Below are positions 5,874-7,791 of a stretch of DNA of 7,791 nt, in pieces. This stretch comes from Thermogladius sp. (GTDB taxonomy: Archaea > Thermoproteota > Thermoprotei_A > Sulfolobales > Desulfurococcaceae), in contig WYEE01000028.1 of assembly GCA_009904025.1 (NCBI GenBank), positions 1 through 7,791 on the forward strand, in the 5' to 3' direction. The translations under genes were made by a program, and so were the position numbers. The notes beneath the pieces are model-generated. The model saw only the letters and a list, made by a program, of their open reading frames with translations. It was not told the origin of the DNA and searched no databases. Numbering within the stretch: position 1 is the first letter of the stretch; every line of letters begins with the position of its first letter.

Positions 5874-6260
5874 CTAGCTCTTCACTTTGCTTAGGAATCT
5901 CTCCTTGTCTACAATGTACCTCTCGTGTTGCCCTCTCCCAATAACCTCGTTCCCGTAAAGGGCTTCAACTTCGAAGAGAACCCTCCTACCCTCGAAACCG
6001 ATGATCCTTGATTTAACTACTACTTTGCCTCCAACCGGCGCAGGCTTCAGATGCCTTACGTTAACCATTGTTCCAACAGTAGTGTACTGGGGTGGGAGGA
6101 ACTTCTGGACGCAGTCTAGGCTCGTCTTCTCCATGAAGGCTATCATGCTTGGCGTGGATAAAACAAAGACAGAGCCTGATCCTATGTGCGACGCTGTGTG
6201 CTTCTCCTCTACAATGAACTCCTCACTACACTCCTCCCCAACCTTAACCTCGATGCTCAC
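5874..6260 (-). CDS. FlK-like hot-dog thioesterase
   Basis: This 128-residue single hot-dog domain resembles the fluoroacetyl-CoA thioesterase FlK family. The candidate catalytic triad is T36 (STPSM), E44 (FMEKTS) and H70 (VRHLKP). The T-to-E and E-to-H spacings (8 and 26) equal those I recall for FlK (T42, E50, H76). The GTMVNVRHLKPAPVG stretch and the C-terminal IGRGQHERYIVD strand also fit. The enzyme should cleave a small acyl-CoA or related thioester in the cytoplasm; the substrate cannot be read from the sequence, and fluoroacetate is not implied. The GTG start at 6260 has a G-rich ribosome binding site (AGGGGG on the minus strand) five bases upstream. The frame overlaps the upstream small gene by 17 bases, so the two are probably co-translated. 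Confidence 0.85.
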   Translation of the reverse strand: MSIEVKVGEECSEEFIVEEKHTASHIGSGSVFVLSTPSMIAFMEKTSLDCVQKFLPPQYTTVGTMVNVRHLKPAPVGGKVVVKSRIIGFEGRRVLFEVEALYGNEVIGRGQHERYIVDKERFLSKVKS

Positions 6261-6513
6261 TAGAACCCCCTTGCTTCTCCAGGTACCATTTAACCCTGCT
6301 CTTCCATAACGAGGGAGGGGTCCAGAGAATCCAGGCTGGTATCGCCTTGATAAGCTCGTACGCCTCCTCCCACGACTCGAGCCCTAGTTTACGGGCCAGC
6401 TCGTCGAGGCCCATCGGCGCCTTCAAGTACTCTCTCAACACGGATAAGGTTTTCTCGTTCACCTCAACCTCCTTGCCACCCACTTTAACCACGAATACAG
6501 CCTCCTCGCTCAT
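6244..6513 (-). CDS. Small tryptophan-rich protein, possible helix-turn-helix
   Basis: I do not recognise this 89-residue protein. It starts at ATG 6513 with AGGTG (complement of 6522-6526) eight bases upstream, so the start is well supported. A short beta-rich N-terminus (VFVVKVGGKEVEV, 6-18) leads into helices at about 20-58. TLSVLREYLKAPMGLDELARKLGLESWEEAYELI has the periodicity of a helix-turn-helix or small winged-helix domain. The C-terminal part, PAWILWTPPSLWKSRVKWYL (59-78), contains four of the five tryptophans and looks like a protein- or nucleic-acid-contacting surface. No membrane segment or metal site is seen. It is the first gene of a two-gene operon with the thioesterase. A DNA-binding role is only a guess from the helix pattern. 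Confidence 0.7.
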   Translation of the reverse strand: MSEEAVFVVKVGGKEVEVNEKTLSVLREYLKAPMGLDELARKLGLESWEEAYELIKAIPAWILWTPPSLWKSRVKWYLEKQGGSSEHRG

Positions 6514-6551
6514 ACCGTAAACACCTATTGTTTTGAGAGTTTGAACGGATT

Positions 6552-6574
6552 TTATAATCTTTAATCTTATAATC
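6552..6574. promoter_or_regulatory. Paired TTATAATC elements, possible back-to-back promoters
   Basis: TTATAATC occurs at 6552-6559 and again at 6567-6574, a direct repeat with a 15-base period. TTATAA is palindromic and can act as a TATA core on either strand. The first copy lies about 26 bases before 6580, the start of the candidate C/D RNA on the plus strand. On the minus strand the second copy predicts a start near 6543, giving a leader of about 30 bases for the small gene at 6513; the first copy would start near 6528. Assignment of each copy to a strand is inferred from spacing. Confidence 0.5.
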
Positions 6575-6580
6575 AGGATC

Positions 6581-6637
6581 AGATGATGATGCGTTCCAGC
6601 ACAGATGTGTGAAGAGCTCCCTACGCCCCACTGAATC
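6581..6637 (+). ncRNA. Candidate C/D box guide RNA (sRNA)
   Basis: On the plus strand the boxes fall in the order and spacing of archaeal 2'-O-methylation guides. Box C is ATGATGA (6583-6589, perfect). A 12-base guide, TGCGTTCCAGCA, follows. D' is CAGA (6602-6605, one change from CTGA), and a 3-base spacer leads to C' GTGAAGA (6609-6615, one change from RTGATGA). A 15-base guide, GCTCCCTACGCCCCA, precedes the perfect D box CTGA (6631-6634). A TATA element centred near 6555 places the transcription start at about 6580. The terminal stem is weak, perhaps AGA (6581-6583) with TCT (6636-6638). By the D+5 rule the targets would be methylated at the fifth base of TGGGGCGTAGGGAGC and of TGCTGGAACGCA. 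The RNA runs antisense into the stop codon of the MCM gene. Expression is not shown. Confidence 0.68.
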
Positions 6638-7791
6638 TAATACTTCGAGATCTTCTGTAATCTACCCGGCGAGGGCTCGTACAACTCCCCCGACCTCTTG
6701 AGCTGTTGTATCGTCTCGTAGGCGAACTCTTTCTCGAAGCCCTTCTCTCTAGCCATCTTTATCAACTGGCTTATCTCTATTTCAGGCGTCTGCTCGAAAA
6801 CCTCGTTCAGGAACTTCATGAACTCCCGTATCTTCTCGCGCTTACTCCTCGACACGCCTGTCTCGAGGACGTCTATGTCAATGGTCTTAGACTCGATGTC
6901 GAACCCTACTCTCCTCAGAGTAGTGTACATTAGCCTGATAGCCTCCTCCACGTCCTCTATTGTAACCTTGTCTCTCAAAGCCATCTTAGCGTGGGCCTCC
7001 GCCAGCCTTATAAGACCCTCAAGCTGCCTGGGTGTGATAGCGATGGGTGGGGGAGACTTCGCTTCCTCACCCCTGATACCGCTCCTCCTCATGGCCACGT
7101 AGAACTCCTCTATCAGCTTCATCGCCTCAGGCGTGAGCTGGGGCCTAACATACTTCCTAGCGTAGCTGACATACTTCTTAAGCAACTGGGGGTCTATGAA
7201 GGGTTTAGCCTTCTCTATGTCGCTGTGAACGCCTATTATATGCCTGGCCAGCCTCCTATCCTTCCCCTCGCTCGGTATATCCTGTATCACGAAGATGAGG
7301 TCGAACCTCGAGAGTATAGTTGGGGGTAAGTCTATGTTCTTGCTTATTGGTTGAGTTAAATCGTAGCGGCCGAACCTCGGGTTGCCGGCGGCCAGGACGC
7401 TCGCCCTCGCGTTCAGCCTAGCCACTATACCGGCCTTAGCTATGCTTACAGTCTGCTGCTCCAGGGCTTCGTGTATGGCGCTCCTATCCTCCTCCCTCAT
7501 CTTATCTATCTCGTCTATAGCGGCCACCCCGCCGTCTGCTATTACCATGGCGCCCGCCTCTAGATAGTACTCTCCGGTTGTTTTATCTCTCAGAACCGTC
7601 GCCGTTAAACCAGCCGCGGTAGACCCCTTCCCGCTGGTGTAGAGCCCTCTAGGAGCCAGCCTCGCAGTATACTGTAGGAGCTGGGATTTCGCTGTACCTG
7701 GGTCGCCGACTAGGAGGACGTGGATGTCCCCCCTAATCCTCGTCCCGTCGAACATTAACTTCGGGACGCCGCCGAAGAGGAGCAGGGCTAT
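6637..7791 (-). CDS. mcm: MCM replicative helicase, C-terminal part (5' end beyond right edge)
   Basis: The frame stays open to the right edge, so 384 C-terminal codons are visible; the ATG at 7755 is internal. The fragment holds the AAA+ core of the archaeal replicative DNA helicase. In fragment numbering, Walker A GDPGTAKS is at 29-36 and the GLTA hairpin region at about 61-64. Walker B AIDEID is at 91-96, sensor 1 AAGNP at 134-138, and the arginine finger is R162 in LSRFDLIF. The sensor 2 region PRQLEGLIRLAEAHAKM and a C-terminal winged-helix domain complete it. The N-terminal OB and zinc domains would be outside the window. No intein interrupts the Walker A or Walker B sites. The gene ends 123 bases before the small tryptophan-rich gene on the same strand, with the candidate C/D RNA in antisense between them. 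Confidence 0.97.
   Translation of the reverse strand: MALLLFGGVPKLMFDGTRIRGDIHVLLVGDPGTAKSQLLQYTARLAPRGLYTSGKGSTAAGLTATVLRDKTTGEYYLEAGAMVIADGGVAAIDEIDKMREEDRSAIHEALEQQTVSIAKAGIVARLNARASVLAAGNPRFGRYDLTQPISKNIDLPPTILSRFDLIFVIQDIPSEGKDRRLARHIIGVHSDIEKAKPFIDPQLLKKYVSYARKYVRPQLTPEAMKLIEEFYVAMRRSGIRGEEAKSPPPIAITPRQLEGLIRLAEAHAKMALRDKVTIEDVEEAIRLMYTTLRRVGFDIESKTIDIDVLETGVSRSKREKIREFMKFLNEVFEQTPEIEISQLIKMAREKGFEKEFAYETIQQLKRSGELYEPSPGRLQKISKY

Noticed and set aside
6637..7791. Intein in mcm
   Set aside because: The protein reads without a break from Walker A through the arginine finger to the C-terminal domain, so none is present in the visible part.
1..7791. CRISPR array, insertion sequence or defence island
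   Set aside because: No regularly spaced repeats, inverted terminal repeats, transposase or defence-type domains were seen; the genes are ordinary core archaeal families.

Overview
The window looks like a hyperthermophilic archaeon, most likely a crenarchaeote of the Desulfurococcales type. The evidence is archaeal-type information genes (class I CCA-adding enzyme, archaeal MCM, Trm-G10, UPF0200 and UPF0201 families), a tRNA with a bulge-helix-bulge intron at 37/38, TATA-type promoters, TTG and GTG starts, and tightly overlapping genes. No mobile element, CRISPR array or clear sign of transfer was seen.

Layout. Plus strand, left edge: the 3' part of a tRNA G10 N2-methyltransferase gene, joined by a 4-base TTGA overlap to a metallo-beta-lactamase gene of the RNase Z family. 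After an AT-rich gap comes a lone plus-strand zinc-ribbon gene, whose tail overlaps a minus-strand operon. Read in its own direction that operon is: 2H phosphoesterase (thpR/ligT), CCA-adding enzyme (cca), RIO/Bud32-like kinase of the COG2112 type. A short divergent promoter region separates it from a plus-strand pair, a UPF0200 P-loop kinase and UPF0201. A tRNA-Pro(GGG) gene with a 31-base intron follows, its end 6 bases from the stop of a convergent FlK-like hot-dog thioesterase. The thioesterase shares a minus-strand operon with a small tryptophan-rich protein. The right edge holds the C-terminal 384 codons of the MCM helicase on the minus strand. Between the small gene and MCM lies a well-formed candidate C/D box guide RNA on the plus strand (core 6583-6634) with its own TATA element.

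Together the genes form a neighbourhood of tRNA maturation and modification: G10 methylation, 3' cleavage, CCA addition, cyclic-phosphate chemistry, a tRNA that needs splicing and has no encoded CCA, and a candidate 2'-O-methylation guide. The most notable points are the unannotated C/D RNA, the RNase Z-like protein that lacks the usual substrate-binding arm, the kinase coupled to cca, and the match between the tRNA's G10-U25 pair and the methyltransferase encoded nearby.
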